Positions 1 to 7,170 of a stretch of DNA of 16,271 bases are shown in pieces. The DNA comes from UBA931 sp036825435. Its GTDB lineage: Bacteria; Pseudomonadota; Gammaproteobacteria; Burkholderiales; Casimicrobiaceae. The notes below the pieces were generated by a model. That model saw nothing but the letters and a program-made list of their open reading frames with translations. It made no database searches and was not told the origin of the DNA. The first letter of the stretch is position 1. Each line of letters begins with the position of its first letter. The stretch is taken from assembly GCA_036825435.1 (NCBI GenBank), contig DAISYG010000045.1:1-16271 (forward strand), written 5' to 3'. The position numbers were made by a program, and so were the translations under genes.

Positions 1-2
1 GG

Positions 3-434
3 GAACTACTTCGAGTCTTGTGGTTATGTATAGAGATAAATCAAAAACGCTCTAGACAGATTGACGTTCCGCCGCAAAATCTGAAAGCGACGGTTGCCAA
101 AGTGAATGAGTACGCAGGTAAAGGCATAGATCCGGAATGGGGGCGCAAAAAAGAGCATCTGTTCACTTTTGACAGTCAAGGTCCCTATTATGCGGTCAAA
201 GGCATTCGCGCATTTTTCCTGACCATTGGCGGGCTGAAAATGAACGAACATTTGCAAGTATATGATGCCAGAGAAAATATCATCCCCGGACTTTACGTGA
301 CGGGTCAGGATATGGGCGGTCTTTACGACAGCACATATGATCTGTTGTTTGAGGGTTCGGCATCCGGGTTTGCGCTGACATCAGGAAGGATGGCGGCAAA
401 ACACATCATCGCAACACGATTGAATCAAAAATAG
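3..434 (+). CDS. Flavocytochrome c-type flavin subunit, C-terminal fragment (5' end outside window, frame disturbed)
   Basis: C-terminal end of an FAD-binding oxidoreductase of the fumarate reductase/flavocytochrome c family. The region from about nt 57 (RQIDVPPQNLKATV) to the stop reads well as this family, including the glycine-rich end IRAFFLTIGGLKMN and PGLYVTGQDMGGLYDST, which normally packs on the FAD. The family's substrate histidine in the HTMGG-like stretch (His504 in Shewanella Fcc3) is absent here (FFLTIGG), and no arginine stands where the NRLGGNA motif (Arg544) would be (DSTYDLLFEGSA). Classical fumarate reduction is therefore unlikely and the substrate is unknown. The tetraheme cytochrome begins 9 nt after the stop and is probably its electron donor. 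At nt 1-30 family-like residues (GNYFES, GYV) lie in a different frame that ends in TAG at 31-33, so the gene may be frameshifted or the contig edge may contain errors. Confidence 0.75.
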   Translation, partial: ELLRVLWLCIEINQKRSRQIDVPPQNLKATVAKVNEYAGKGIDPEWGRKKEHLFTFDSQGPYYAVKGIRAFFLTIGGLKMNEHLQVYDARENIIPGLYVTGQDMGGLYDSTYDLLFEGSASGFALTSGRMAAKHIIATRLNQK

Positions 435-443
435 GAGTGTGAC

Positions 444-833
444 ATGAAACGGAATATTATCTTTTCTGTGATGATTGGCGTGTTGACGATGTTGCTTGCT
501 TTCAGCTCAGCCATAATGGCCAAACCAATGAACGGTATGAAAGCACATGGTGACGCCGGTCTGACCTGCGAGAGCTGCCACAATACGAGCCATGTTGTTG
601 ATAGCTGCTTAGCGTGCCATGCAAACTCGGATGGAACTTACCGCGGCGAATTGGACAAGGACGGTAACGGTATCGAAAAAGAATATCCGGAGGCCGGCAA
701 AACCAAAAAAGCGGCGATGCATGATTCGCATGGCGGAAAAATTCGTTGTACGGTATGTCATAGTGCGCATAAAGAACAGCCGGAAAAACTGTACTGTAAT
801 AATTGCCATCAGTTTGATGTGAAGATCAAATAG
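444..833 (+). CDS. Periplasmic tetraheme cytochrome c (flavocytochrome c heme-subunit type)
   Basis: A 129-residue secreted multiheme cytochrome. Residues 1-26 form a Sec signal peptide (KR, hydrophobic run, ending A-I-M-A before K27). Four CxxCH heme-binding motifs follow: CESCH at 42-46, CLACH at 55-59, CTVCH at 102-106 and CNNCH at 118-122. Extra histidines (H35, H50, H93, H96, H109) could serve as distal axial ligands, giving bis-His hemes. Size and heme spacing match the tetraheme domain that is fused to the flavin domain in Shewanella flavocytochrome c3; here it is a separate gene. A good ribosome site (AGGAG, 433-437) overlaps the stop of the flavin subunit, so the two are probably co-transcribed and translationally linked. 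Likely role: passing electrons from a membrane quinol dehydrogenase to the flavin subunit in the periplasm. That partner is not in the window. Confidence 0.9.
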   Translation: MKRNIIFSVMIGVLTMLLAFSSAIMAKPMNGMKAHGDAGLTCESCHNTSHVVDSCLACHANSDGTYRGELDKDGNGIEKEYPEAGKTKKAAMHDSHGGKIRCTVCHSAHKEQPEKLYCNNCHQFDVKIK

Positions 834-851
834 AAAGCGCTTTGATAAAAA

Positions 852-878
852 ACAGGCAGGTTTCCTGTCTGTTTTTTT
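852..878. terminator. Bidirectional intrinsic terminator between cytochrome gene and uvrD
   Basis: ACAGGCAGG (852-860), loop TTT, CCTGTCTGT (864-872) form a 9-bp stem with one G-T pair. It is followed by seven T on the + strand and preceded by an A run (847-852) that gives a T tract on the - strand. It lies between two convergent genes and can serve both. Confidence 0.85.
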
Positions 879-885
879 ATATGTG

Positions 886-3150
886 CTATATTTTTTTCAA
901 CGAAGTATGCGCAAGTGACAACCATTTGACGCCATGATCCTGAAAGTTGATTTGCACACGAATATCGTTGCCATTGCCCTCGGCGTTGATGATGAAACCT
1001 ACGCCGAATTTTTCATGTGAAACAGCTTGCCCGATGCGAAAGTCGCCGATGACTTTTGAAGCACGCGGTTGTTGCTGAGGAGAGTATTGTTGTGGCGTTT
1101 TGCTTTCGCGATGCTGAGTTGACGATGCGCTGAGTGCGTGTTTTGGACGAGTAAAATATTCGCTACTTTGCATGGGTGCGGAAAGCCATTGCATTAATTC
1201 GGTCGGTATTTCACCAATGAAACGCGAAGGGATGTTATAGCGGAATTGTCCGTGCAGGCGGCGTGTTTGAGCGAAGGTTAAATACAGTTGACGGCGCGCG
1301 CGAGTCATTGCGACATACATCAAACGCCGTTCCTCTTCGAGCCCGTTTGCTTCGCTCATGCTGTTTTCGTGCGGAAACAGTCCCTCTTCCAATCCGGTAA
1401 TAAAGACGGTGTGGAATTCCAACCCTTTGGCAGCGTGCATGGTCATCAATTGCAGTGCCGATTTGCCTTCGTCGGCTTGCGTATCACCAGCTTCAAGTGC
1501 GGCATGTGTTAAAAACGCGATCAGTTCCTGAGAAATGCTCGTTGTTGTATCCGGTTCGGCATCAGATATTTCGTTGTCTGTTGTGCCAAGATTTCTATCA
1601 CGCTCTTCGACGAAACTTCGCGCTGCTTGAATGAGTTCTTCCAGATTGTGTAGTCGCTCTTCGCCTTCACGCTCTGCGCGATAGTGGGCAAGTAGCCCGG
1701 AAGTTTCGAGCACTTGCTCGATCATCTCCGGCAGAGGTAAAGAAATGGTTTCTTGGCGCAGGCGTTCAATCATCTGGGTGAATGCTGCGATATTGGCTCC
1801 TGATTTACCGCCGATATTTGCCTGCTGTACGGCTGACCACAACGATATTTGATGCGTACGAGCGAAACTCTGAAGCTGTTCGAGCGAGCGTGCGCCGATG
1901 CCGCGCGTCGGGAAGTTGATGATGCGCAGCAATGCACCTTCGTCGTCGGGCGAAGCCAATAATCGTAAATATGCCAGTGTATGTTTGATTTCGGCACGCT
2001 CAAAAAAACGCAGCCCGCCGTATACTCGATAAGGAATGCCTGCGGAAAAGAAAGCGTGTTCGAGCGCACGCGACTGCGCATTGGAACGGTACAAGACCGC
2101 CATATCCGAAAGTGATACGCCAGATTCGGTTTGCGCTTGAACGATATCGACGATGAAACATGCTTCGTCATCTTCGTTTTCGGCGGCAAAAACGCGCAAT
2201 GGTTCGCCATGCGGCGCGTCTGTCCACAGGTTTTTGCCCATGCGTGCGGTGTTGTTGCGGATGAGCGCGTTGGCGGCGTCGAGAATGTGGCCGTGCGAGC
2301 GGTAATTCTGTTCGAGTCGTGCGATGTGTACTGGCAGATTGGGACGAGCGAAGTCATGTTCGAAGCGCTGCATATTGCCGACATTCGCGCCGCGAAAAGC
2401 ATAAATGGATTGATCGTCATCACCGACAGCAAATACGGACGCGTTATCATCGGTGAGCAGTTGCAACCACCGATATTGCAGACGGTTGGTGTCCTGAAAC
2501 TCATCGACGAAAAGATGGGTGAAACGTTTGCGATAATGTTCGCGCAACGCAGAGTTTCGAGTCAGCAACTCCACGCTGCGCAATAATAGTTCGGCAAAAT
2601 CGACAACTCCTTCGCGCTGACAAATGCTTTCATAGAGCGCGTAATGTTCAACGATGCGCCGTGTCTGTTCGTGATCGGCGGCAATGGCATCAGGGCGCAA
2701 GCCTTCCTCTTTGTTTTTCTGGATGAACCATTGCAGGTTTTTGGGCGGAAAGCGCTCGTCGTCGATTTGATGCGCACGATACATGCGCTTGATCAACGCG
2801 AGTTGATCGGCAGTGTCGATAATCTGAAAATACGCAGGCAGGCTGGCATCGCGATGATGTGTGCGCAACAGGCGATGACACAAGCTGTGGAAGGTGCCGA
2901 TCCAAAGCCCTTGGGTACGCATCATTGTCATCGTCGCGAGACGATCGCGCATTTCGCGGGCGGCTTTGTTGGTGAAGGTGACGGCAAGTACCGAAAGCGG
3001 CGTTGCCTGCCCGGTGGACAACAGCCAAGCGATGCGCGAAGTCAGTACGCGGGTTTTGCCGCTACCGGCACCGGCGAGAATCAGTGCCGAGCCAGCGGGG
3101 AGGGTGACGGTGGTACGTTGTTCGGGATTGAGGTTATCGAGGATATTCAT
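886..3150 (-). CDS. uvrD: DNA helicase II, UvrD
   Basis: Superfamily 1A 3'-5' DNA helicase of nucleotide excision and mismatch repair; about 754 residues against 720 in E. coli. Helicase motifs are all visible: Walker A AGAGSGKT (26-33), motif Ia TFTNKAA (58-64), Walker B VDEFQDT (215-221), motif III GDDDQSIYAFRG (243-254), motif IV EQNYRS (280-285), motif V MTMHAAKGLEF (about 560) and motif VI RRLMYVAMTRAR (about 600). The C-terminal stretch GQAVSHEKFGVGFIINAEG ... GVKWLSLAHTSLKKI is the Tudor-like domain typical of UvrD/PcrA and argues against Rep. Start chosen at the ATG at 3150-3148 (MNILDNLNPEQ aligns with the E. coli N-terminus); an in-frame TTG one codon upstream is less likely. No clear Shine-Dalgarno is seen. 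Transcribed divergently from argA. Confidence 0.95.
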   Translation of the reverse strand: MNILDNLNPEQRTTVTLPAGSALILAGAGSGKTRVLTSRIAWLLSTGQATPLSVLAVTFTNKAAREMRDRLATMTMMRTQGLWIGTFHSLCHRLLRTHHRDASLPAYFQIIDTADQLALIKRMYRAHQIDDERFPPKNLQWFIQKNKEEGLRPDAIAADHEQTRRIVEHYALYESICQREGVVDFAELLLRSVELLTRNSALREHYRKRFTHLFVDEFQDTNRLQYRWLQLLTDDNASVFAVGDDDQSIYAFRGANVGNMQRFEHDFARPNLPVHIARLEQNYRSHGHILDAANALIRNNTARMGKNLWTDAPHGEPLRVFAAENEDDEACFIVDIVQAQTESGVSLSDMAVLYRSNAQSRALEHAFFSAGIPYRVYGGLRFFERAEIKHTLAYLRLLASPDDEGALLRIINFPTRGIGARSLEQLQSFARTHQISLWSAVQQANIGGKSGANIAAFTQMIERLRQETISLPLPEMIEQVLETSGLLAHYRAEREGEERLHNLEELIQAARSFVEERDRNLGTTDNEISDAEPDTTTSISQELIAFLTHAALEAGDTQADEGKSALQLMTMHAAKGLEFHTVFITGLEEGLFPHENSMSEANGLEEERRLMYVAMTRARRQLYLTFAQTRRLHGQFRYNIPSRFIGEIPTELMQWLSAPMQSSEYFTRPKHALSASSTQHRESKTPQQYSPQQQPRASKVIGDFRIGQAVSHEKFGVGFIINAEGNGNDIRVQINFQDHGVKWLSLAHTSLKKI

Positions 3151-3213
3151 CAAAAAGGATTATTGTTTTACAGGTTGACACCGGAATTGCGTGCATCAAC
3201 GCGGACAGCGAAT

Positions 3214-3219
3214 TATAAT
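3214..3219. promoter_or_regulatory. Candidate -10 element (TATAAT) in the uvrD/argA divergent region
   Basis: ATTATAAT at 3212-3219 contains a consensus -10 box and is its own reverse complement, so it could be used on either strand. On the + strand it would give an argA 5' leader of roughly 20 nt. No convincing -35 lies 16-18 nt away on either side; the TTGACA at 3175-3180 is 33 nt upstream, which is too far. The position supports the argA start at 3248. Confidence 0.35.
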
Positions 3220-3247
3220 CGCCGGAACAACCTTTCCGCACAACAAT

Positions 3248-4582
3248 ATGGACGCGCTCGAATTGACTTCTCCCACCGCCCTGCGGACTTTTGTCCAAGG
3301 GATTCGCGCTGCCGCACCCTATATTTATGCGTTTCGCGGCAACACGTTCGTCATTGCGCTCGGCGGAGAGGTCGTCGCCAGCGAAAAATTCATCGGCATT
3401 ATTCACGATCTCAACCTGCTGCACAGCTTGGGTTTCCGCTTGATCGTAGTGCACGGCATGCGACCTCAAATTGAGGCAATTCTTGCACAGCAGGAAATCG
3501 AATCGGTTTTTGCCAATGGGGTGCGCATCACCGATGCTGATACGATGGATTGCGTGCTGGAAGCGGCTGGACAAGTGCGCAGCCGAATTGAGGCGTTGTT
3601 GTCGTTGGGGTTGGCCAATTCGCCGATGGCGGGCGCGCGCAATCGCGTGTCGAGTGGCAATTATTTGACGGCGCGGCCGCTCGGCGTGATTGATGGGCAG
3701 AACATGCAATTTACCGGTACGGTGCGCCGCATTGATCGCGAAGCAATTCAACAGCGGCTTGACGATAGTGATATCGTGCTGATTTCGCCGCTCGGTTATT
3801 CACCGACCGGCGAAATTTTCAACTTGCCGATGGAAGAAGTTGCGGCGAAGGTTGCGGTGCGCTTGGAGGCGTTGAAACTGATTTTTCTCTCCGACGACGA
3901 CGGCTTGCGCAAAGACAAAAAACGTCTTGATACCATTTCGATTGAAGAAGCGGAAGTGCTGCTGAAAAAACCGAGAGGTGTTCCCGAAATGTTGCGGCTG
4001 TATATGCGGCAGGCAATTTACGCCAGCCACGGCGGCGTGCCGCGCGTTCATTTCTTGTCGAGTCGTCGCGATGGCGCATTGCTGCTTGAACTATTCACGC
4101 GGCAGGGTGTTGGCACAATGCTGTCGCATCGTTCACTGGAAACCGTGCGCGCAGCAACGATTGATGATATTGGTAGTGTTCTTGCATTGATTGAGCCGTT
4201 GGAAGCCGAAGGAATTTTGGTGAGGCGTTCGCGCGAACAGTTGGAAGCGGAGATTGATCGTTTCATCGTGATCGAATACGACAATCTGATCATCGGCTGT
4301 GCGGCATTAGCGCCGTTCCCTGAAGAAAAAGCGGGCGAAATGGCAGCGTTGGCCGTGCACCCTGAATTTCGGCGTGAAGGCTACGGTGAAATGTTGCTGC
4401 ATTATGTTGAAGCGTGGGCGCGCAAGATGGGACTGAAAGAGTTGTTTGCGCTGACAACACGCACGGGTCATTGGTTTATCGAGCGCGGCTTTCGCCAGGC
4501 GCCTGTTTCACAATTGCCGATGAAAAAACAAGCGCTTTATAACTACCAGCGGCGTTCGCTGGTGTATTGGAAAAAACTGTAA
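3248..4582 (+). CDS. argA: N-acetylglutamate synthase (amino-acid N-acetyltransferase), ArgA
   Basis: First enzyme of arginine synthesis: transfers acetyl from acetyl-CoA to glutamate in the cytoplasm. 444 residues, against 443 for E. coli ArgA. The N-terminal two thirds is an amino-acid-kinase-like fold (VIALGGEVVASEKF near residue 35, HGMRPQIEAIL, ISPLGYSPTGEIFNL) that in this family is regulatory and binds arginine. The last 150 residues are a GNAT acetyltransferase domain with the acetyl-CoA loop EFRREGYGEMLLHYVEAWA and the end ALTTRTGHWFIERGFRQ. Start set at ATG 3248 because it gives family length and the N-terminus MDALELTSPTALRTFVQGIR; an in-frame GTG at 3191 would place the candidate -10 box inside the gene. 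No strong Shine-Dalgarno. yggX follows 17 nt after the stop. Confidence 0.95.
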   Translation: MDALELTSPTALRTFVQGIRAAAPYIYAFRGNTFVIALGGEVVASEKFIGIIHDLNLLHSLGFRLIVVHGMRPQIEAILAQQEIESVFANGVRITDADTMDCVLEAAGQVRSRIEALLSLGLANSPMAGARNRVSSGNYLTARPLGVIDGQNMQFTGTVRRIDREAIQQRLDDSDIVLISPLGYSPTGEIFNLPMEEVAAKVAVRLEALKLIFLSDDDGLRKDKKRLDTISIEEAEVLLKKPRGVPEMLRLYMRQAIYASHGGVPRVHFLSSRRDGALLLELFTRQGVGTMLSHRSLETVRAATIDDIGSVLALIEPLEAEGILVRRSREQLEAEIDRFIVIEYDNLIIGCAALAPFPEEKAGEMAALAVHPEFRREGYGEMLLHYVEAWARKMGLKELFALTTRTGHWFIERGFRQAPVSQLPMKKQALYNYQRRSLVYWKKL

Positions 4583-4599
4583 GGATTGAAGGAGTCAAC

Positions 4600-4872
4600 A
4601 TGGCACGGACGGTGCATTGTATTAAGTTGGGACGCGACGCAGAAGGTTTGGATTTTCCACCTTATCCGGGAGAGCTGGGGCAGAAAATTTTTGAAAATGT
4701 TTCCAAAGAAGCGTGGCAACAATGGGTACGCCAGCAAACGATGTTGGTCAATGAGCATCGCTTGAGTATGGTCGATCCCGAAGCGCGGCGTTGGCTGATG
4801 GCGCAAACCGAGCAGTATTTTTTTGGTGATGGTGTGCCGATGCCGGAAGGGTTTACGCCGGAAAATCAATAA
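4600..4872 (+). CDS. yggX: Probable Fe(2+)-trafficking / oxidative damage protection protein, YggX
   Basis: A 90-residue cytoplasmic protein matching YggX (91 residues in E. coli), which protects Fe-S clusters and is thought to assist iron trafficking under oxidative stress. Family signatures are present from the N-terminus: MARTVHCIKL with conserved Cys7, GLDFPPYPGELGQ, then SKEAWQQWVRQQTMLVNEHRL and the end EGFTPENQ. The start at 4600 is preceded by GGAG at 4591-4594; an upstream in-frame ATG at 4567 lies inside the argA end and is not needed. It follows argA by 17 nt, so the two are probably one transcript. The same pairing is known in betaproteobacteria (from memory). Confidence 0.95.
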   Translation: MARTVHCIKLGRDAEGLDFPPYPGELGQKIFENVSKEAWQQWVRQQTMLVNEHRLSMVDPEARRWLMAQTEQYFFGDGVPMPEGFTPENQ

Positions 4873-4881
4873 CCATAAAAT

Positions 4882-5493
4882 ATGAGCAATATGGTTTCAC
4901 AAGCATGGCAAAACCTCAGAAAGGATTTCTGGGGGACGTTTGCGGATTGGCAGGATCGGCGCACGATCTGGATAGTGGGTGGTGTGACGGCGCTACTGCT
5001 GGATATCTTTGCGGTGGTGTTTTTTCAGAACTATCTGCAACTCAGCGCCTGCGAAATGTGTGTTTATATCCGCTTTTCCATGCTGATGATTTTTATCGCG
5101 GCCATGGTCGCAGCAATCAACCCGAAAAATATCATATTGAAATTGATCGGTTACGTTGTCGTGATTTGGGCGATTGTGCGCGGTGTGATGTGGTCGCTCT
5201 ATCTCGACAAAATGCACGAACGTGCCGAAGCAGTACGCAATGGCGCCGATTTTTTCTCATTTCAGGGCTTGGGTTCCTGCACTTTTGAGCCTGAGTTCCC
5301 GTTCGGTCTTCTCCTGCATAAATGGCTTCCATCGCTTTTTGCGCCGAATGGATTATGCGGCGATGATAGCTGGACTTTCCTAACGTTGAACATGCCCGAA
5401 TGGATGCTCGTCATATACGCTTGTTTTTCGGTATTGCTCGCGTGCATGATCATCGGTTGGTTGGTTCGCGGCTGGCGCAGATGCCATGCGTGA
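4882..5493 (+). CDS. dsbI: DsbB-family disulfide bond oxidoreductase, DsbI type
   Basis: A 203-residue inner-membrane protein of the DsbB/DsbI family, which reoxidises a periplasmic DsbA-like thiol oxidase and passes electrons to quinone. Four hydrophobic segments are visible, at about 29-48, 65-80, 84-107 and 175-196. The first periplasmic loop has C57-E-M-C60, followed by an arginine at 64 like the quinone-site Arg48 of DsbB. The second loop has C133 and C159 within GSCTFEPEFPFG and FAPNGLCGDD. The long second loop and the wording around these cysteines resemble DsbI, which works with DsbL and often with an arylsulfate sulfotransferase; neither partner is in the window. It starts 9 nt after yggX with no visible Shine-Dalgarno; ATG 4891 is an alternative start. 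The DsbI versus DsbB assignment is less certain than the family. Confidence 0.85.
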   Translation: MSNMVSQAWQNLRKDFWGTFADWQDRRTIWIVGGVTALLLDIFAVVFFQNYLQLSACEMCVYIRFSMLMIFIAAMVAAINPKNIILKLIGYVVVIWAIVRGVMWSLYLDKMHERAEAVRNGADFFSFQGLGSCTFEPEFPFGLLLHKWLPSLFAPNGLCGDDSWTFLTLNMPEWMLVIYACFSVLLACMIIGWLVRGWRRCHA

Positions 5494-5581
5494 TTTTGCG
5501 CGGTAGTAGAACAGTCAACGCGTTGTCTTGTCGGCGAGAGTCATCAAGGTTGCGACCTCTGTTCAAGTTATAAATATCAAT

Positions 5582-6493
5582 ATGATAAAAACAGTGAAGC
5601 CAACCCTTGATAATGCGGTCAGCCGTTTTCTTTTTGAAGCACATGATATCCGCGGTGCGTTTGTTCGGCTAACGTCAGCATGGCAAACGATGCAACATGA
5701 TCGTAATTACATCCCCGCTGCTGCTAATTTGCTTGGTGATATGGCGGCAGTGACGACGTTGATTGCCAGTCAATTGAAACAACCGGGGCGCATGACGTTT
5801 CAGGCAAAAGGCGATGGCGCAGTTTCATTGTTGGTAATGGATTGCGATGATCAGTTGCGTTTGCGCGGAATGGTGCGGATGAGCCCGGAGGTTTCGAGGG
5901 GTGATGAAGCGTTAAACGTTTTACCGGCATCGGTGCCGTTATTGCTCGGGCAAGGGCAGCTTATTTTGACACTGGAACCGAAAGAAAAAAACCAGAAACC
6001 CTATCAGAGCATCGTACCATTGGAAGGCGCAACCATCGGCGATGTTTTTGCGCACTATCTGGCGCAGTCCGAGCAGCAGGATACCTGGTTGAAACTGACA
6101 ACAACAGCTGATGTTTGCGTCGGTCTCTTCCTGCAACGTCTGCCTGTTTCGGCAAAGTCCAAAGACGACGATGCGTGGAATCGCATCACGATGCTTGCCG
6201 ATACCGTGCGCGAAGATGAGTTGCAGCAATTACCGGTACGTGAAATTTTGAAGCGGCTTTTTGCCGAAGAAGAAATACGACTTTTCCCGCCGCGCAAAGC
6301 ACAATATTATTGCCCGTATGATCGCGAGAAAGTGGTGAGCACGTTACGCGCGCTGGGACGTGAAGAACTGGAACGCATCCTTGCTGAAGAGGGTGAAATT
6401 ATTGTGCACGATGAAATCTGCAATCATCACTATCGGTTTTCGGCAGATGATGTTGAGAAGATGTTTTTGACGACAGGGCGTGAACTGCATTAA
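5582..6493 (+). CDS. hslO: Hsp33 family chaperone with altered redox switch
   Basis: Cytoplasmic holdase homologous to Hsp33 (HslO), 303 residues against 292 in E. coli. The N-terminal domain (DNAVSRFLFEAHDIRGAFVRL, then AANLLGDMAAVTTLIASQLK at about 45-65 and GDGAVSLLVMDC) and the linker are normal. In E. coli the redox switch binds zinc through four cysteines, CxC and CxxC, which form two disulfides on oxidation. Here the first pair reads C244-P-Y246-D and the second D277-E-I-C280-N-H-H, so one cysteine of each pair is missing. C244, D247, H276, H282 or H283 and C280 might form a different metal site; this is inference. The start at ATG 5582 gives the family N-terminus; an in-frame TTG at 5528 adds 18 unrelated residues. 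No Shine-Dalgarno is seen. An 88-nt gap separates it from dsbI, so it may have its own promoter, though none is clear. Confidence 0.93.
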   Translation: MIKTVKPTLDNAVSRFLFEAHDIRGAFVRLTSAWQTMQHDRNYIPAAANLLGDMAAVTTLIASQLKQPGRMTFQAKGDGAVSLLVMDCDDQLRLRGMVRMSPEVSRGDEALNVLPASVPLLLGQGQLILTLEPKEKNQKPYQSIVPLEGATIGDVFAHYLAQSEQQDTWLKLTTTADVCVGLFLQRLPVSAKSKDDDAWNRITMLADTVREDELQQLPVREILKRLFAEEEIRLFPPRKAQYYCPYDREKVVSTLRALGREELERILAEEGEIIVHDEICNHHYRFSADDVEKMFLTTGRELH

Positions 6494-6519
6494 AAAATGG
6501 AGCGTTAGCTCCGTTTTTT
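6492..6519. terminator. Bidirectional intrinsic terminator between hslO and fimT-like gene
   Basis: GGAGC (6499-6503), loop GTTA, GCTCC (6508-6512), flanked by a run of six A and a run of six T that extend the stem and supply a T tract on both strands. It starts at the hslO stop codon and separates hslO from the convergent pilin pair. Confidence 0.85.
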
Positions 6520-6555
6520 AATAGTTAGTATCATCCAGACGATTTTTTTGCCAGA

Positions 6556-7170
6556 TCACGGCGTGCACGCTTTGGGGTCGCCAGGAGCCAAATGCGGCAT
6601 GCAGACACGAATACCGCGAGCGGCAGGATCTGCTTCCACCCACATCGGATAAATATTTGTTGCAGTCGTAGTGATGCTGACGTTAACTTGGGTAAAAGGA
6701 TTCAGCGTGGGGATAGGCGCACCGCCGGAATTATTGTTTGTTGCGAGTAAGCGACCTACGCCATCGAAGCTCACCGTGTTATTTGCGCTGTTTGATCCTT
6801 CGAAGACAGTTTGAATGTTAACTCCGGACCAAAGTTGTTCAAAATCAAGATCTCTCACAAGGGTTCTGGTTATATTTGTGTCGGGAGGTGTCGCAGGGTC
6901 AAGTCTGTAAATAGCCCATGTTCCGGCGCCAATATTAATCTGGAACTCGTGATTGATATTGCTTTTGACGGCTTCTGCTCGCGCTATTTGCATACCTGAC
7001 AATATGGATTCAGCCGTGTTACGGATTTTCCTGTTCTGTAAAAACGTTTTGAACGACGGAGTAGCCATTAATATAATTAATGCAAAAATTGTAATTGTTA
7101 TCAGCAGTTCAAGCAACGTAAAACCGGATAATTGTTTTGCCTGTTTCGGGCGGTATTTCACTACGCACAT
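6556..7170 (-). CDS. Type IV pilus minor pseudopilin, GspH/FimT family
   Basis: A 204-residue prepilin-like protein. A 16-residue basic leader ends in QLSG, cut before FTLLELLITITIFALIIL: the class III signal recognised by PilD, with glutamate at mature position 5. The hydrophobic helix and the following MATPSFKTFLQNRKIRNTAESILSGMQIARAEAVK are typical of GspH/FimT minor pseudopilins. The C-terminal domain is poorly conserved and ends with a likely disulfide pair (RVC ... KAC). In Legionella, FimT binds DNA for natural transformation through a basic C-terminal GRxR motif; here the matching place reads ARGIR, so DNA binding cannot be judged. Start at ATG 7170, preceded by AAGGGGC at 7182-7176; an upstream in-frame ATG at 7227 lies inside the preceding gene. 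It overlaps the pilE-like gene by 10 nt. The region appears somewhat more AT-rich than its neighbours. Confidence 0.85.
   Translation of the reverse strand: MCVVKYRPKQAKQLSGFTLLELLITITIFALIILMATPSFKTFLQNRKIRNTAESILSGMQIARAEAVKSNINHEFQINIGAGTWAIYRLDPATPPDTNITRTLVRDLDFEQLWSGVNIQTVFEGSNSANNTVSFDGVGRLLATNNNSGGAPIPTLNPFTQVNVSITTTATNIYPMWVEADPAARGIRVCMPHLAPGDPKACTP

Noticed and set aside
3175..3180. TTGACA as a -35 box for argA
   Set aside because: It is 33 nt from the only good -10 (TATAAT at 3214) and has no -10 at 16-18 nt.
2644..3474. A 276-codon open frame on the + strand over the uvrD start and argA
   Set aside because: Antisense to well-supported uvrD motifs (Walker A region) and runs into argA in another frame; no domain.
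3134..3751. A 205-codon open frame on the - strand over argA
   Set aside because: Antisense to the argA kinase-like domain, with no recognisable protein features.
4600..6493. A new defence or secretion island
   Set aside because: Each gene matches a known housekeeping or stress family; no nuclease, toxin, reverse transcriptase or mobile element is present.
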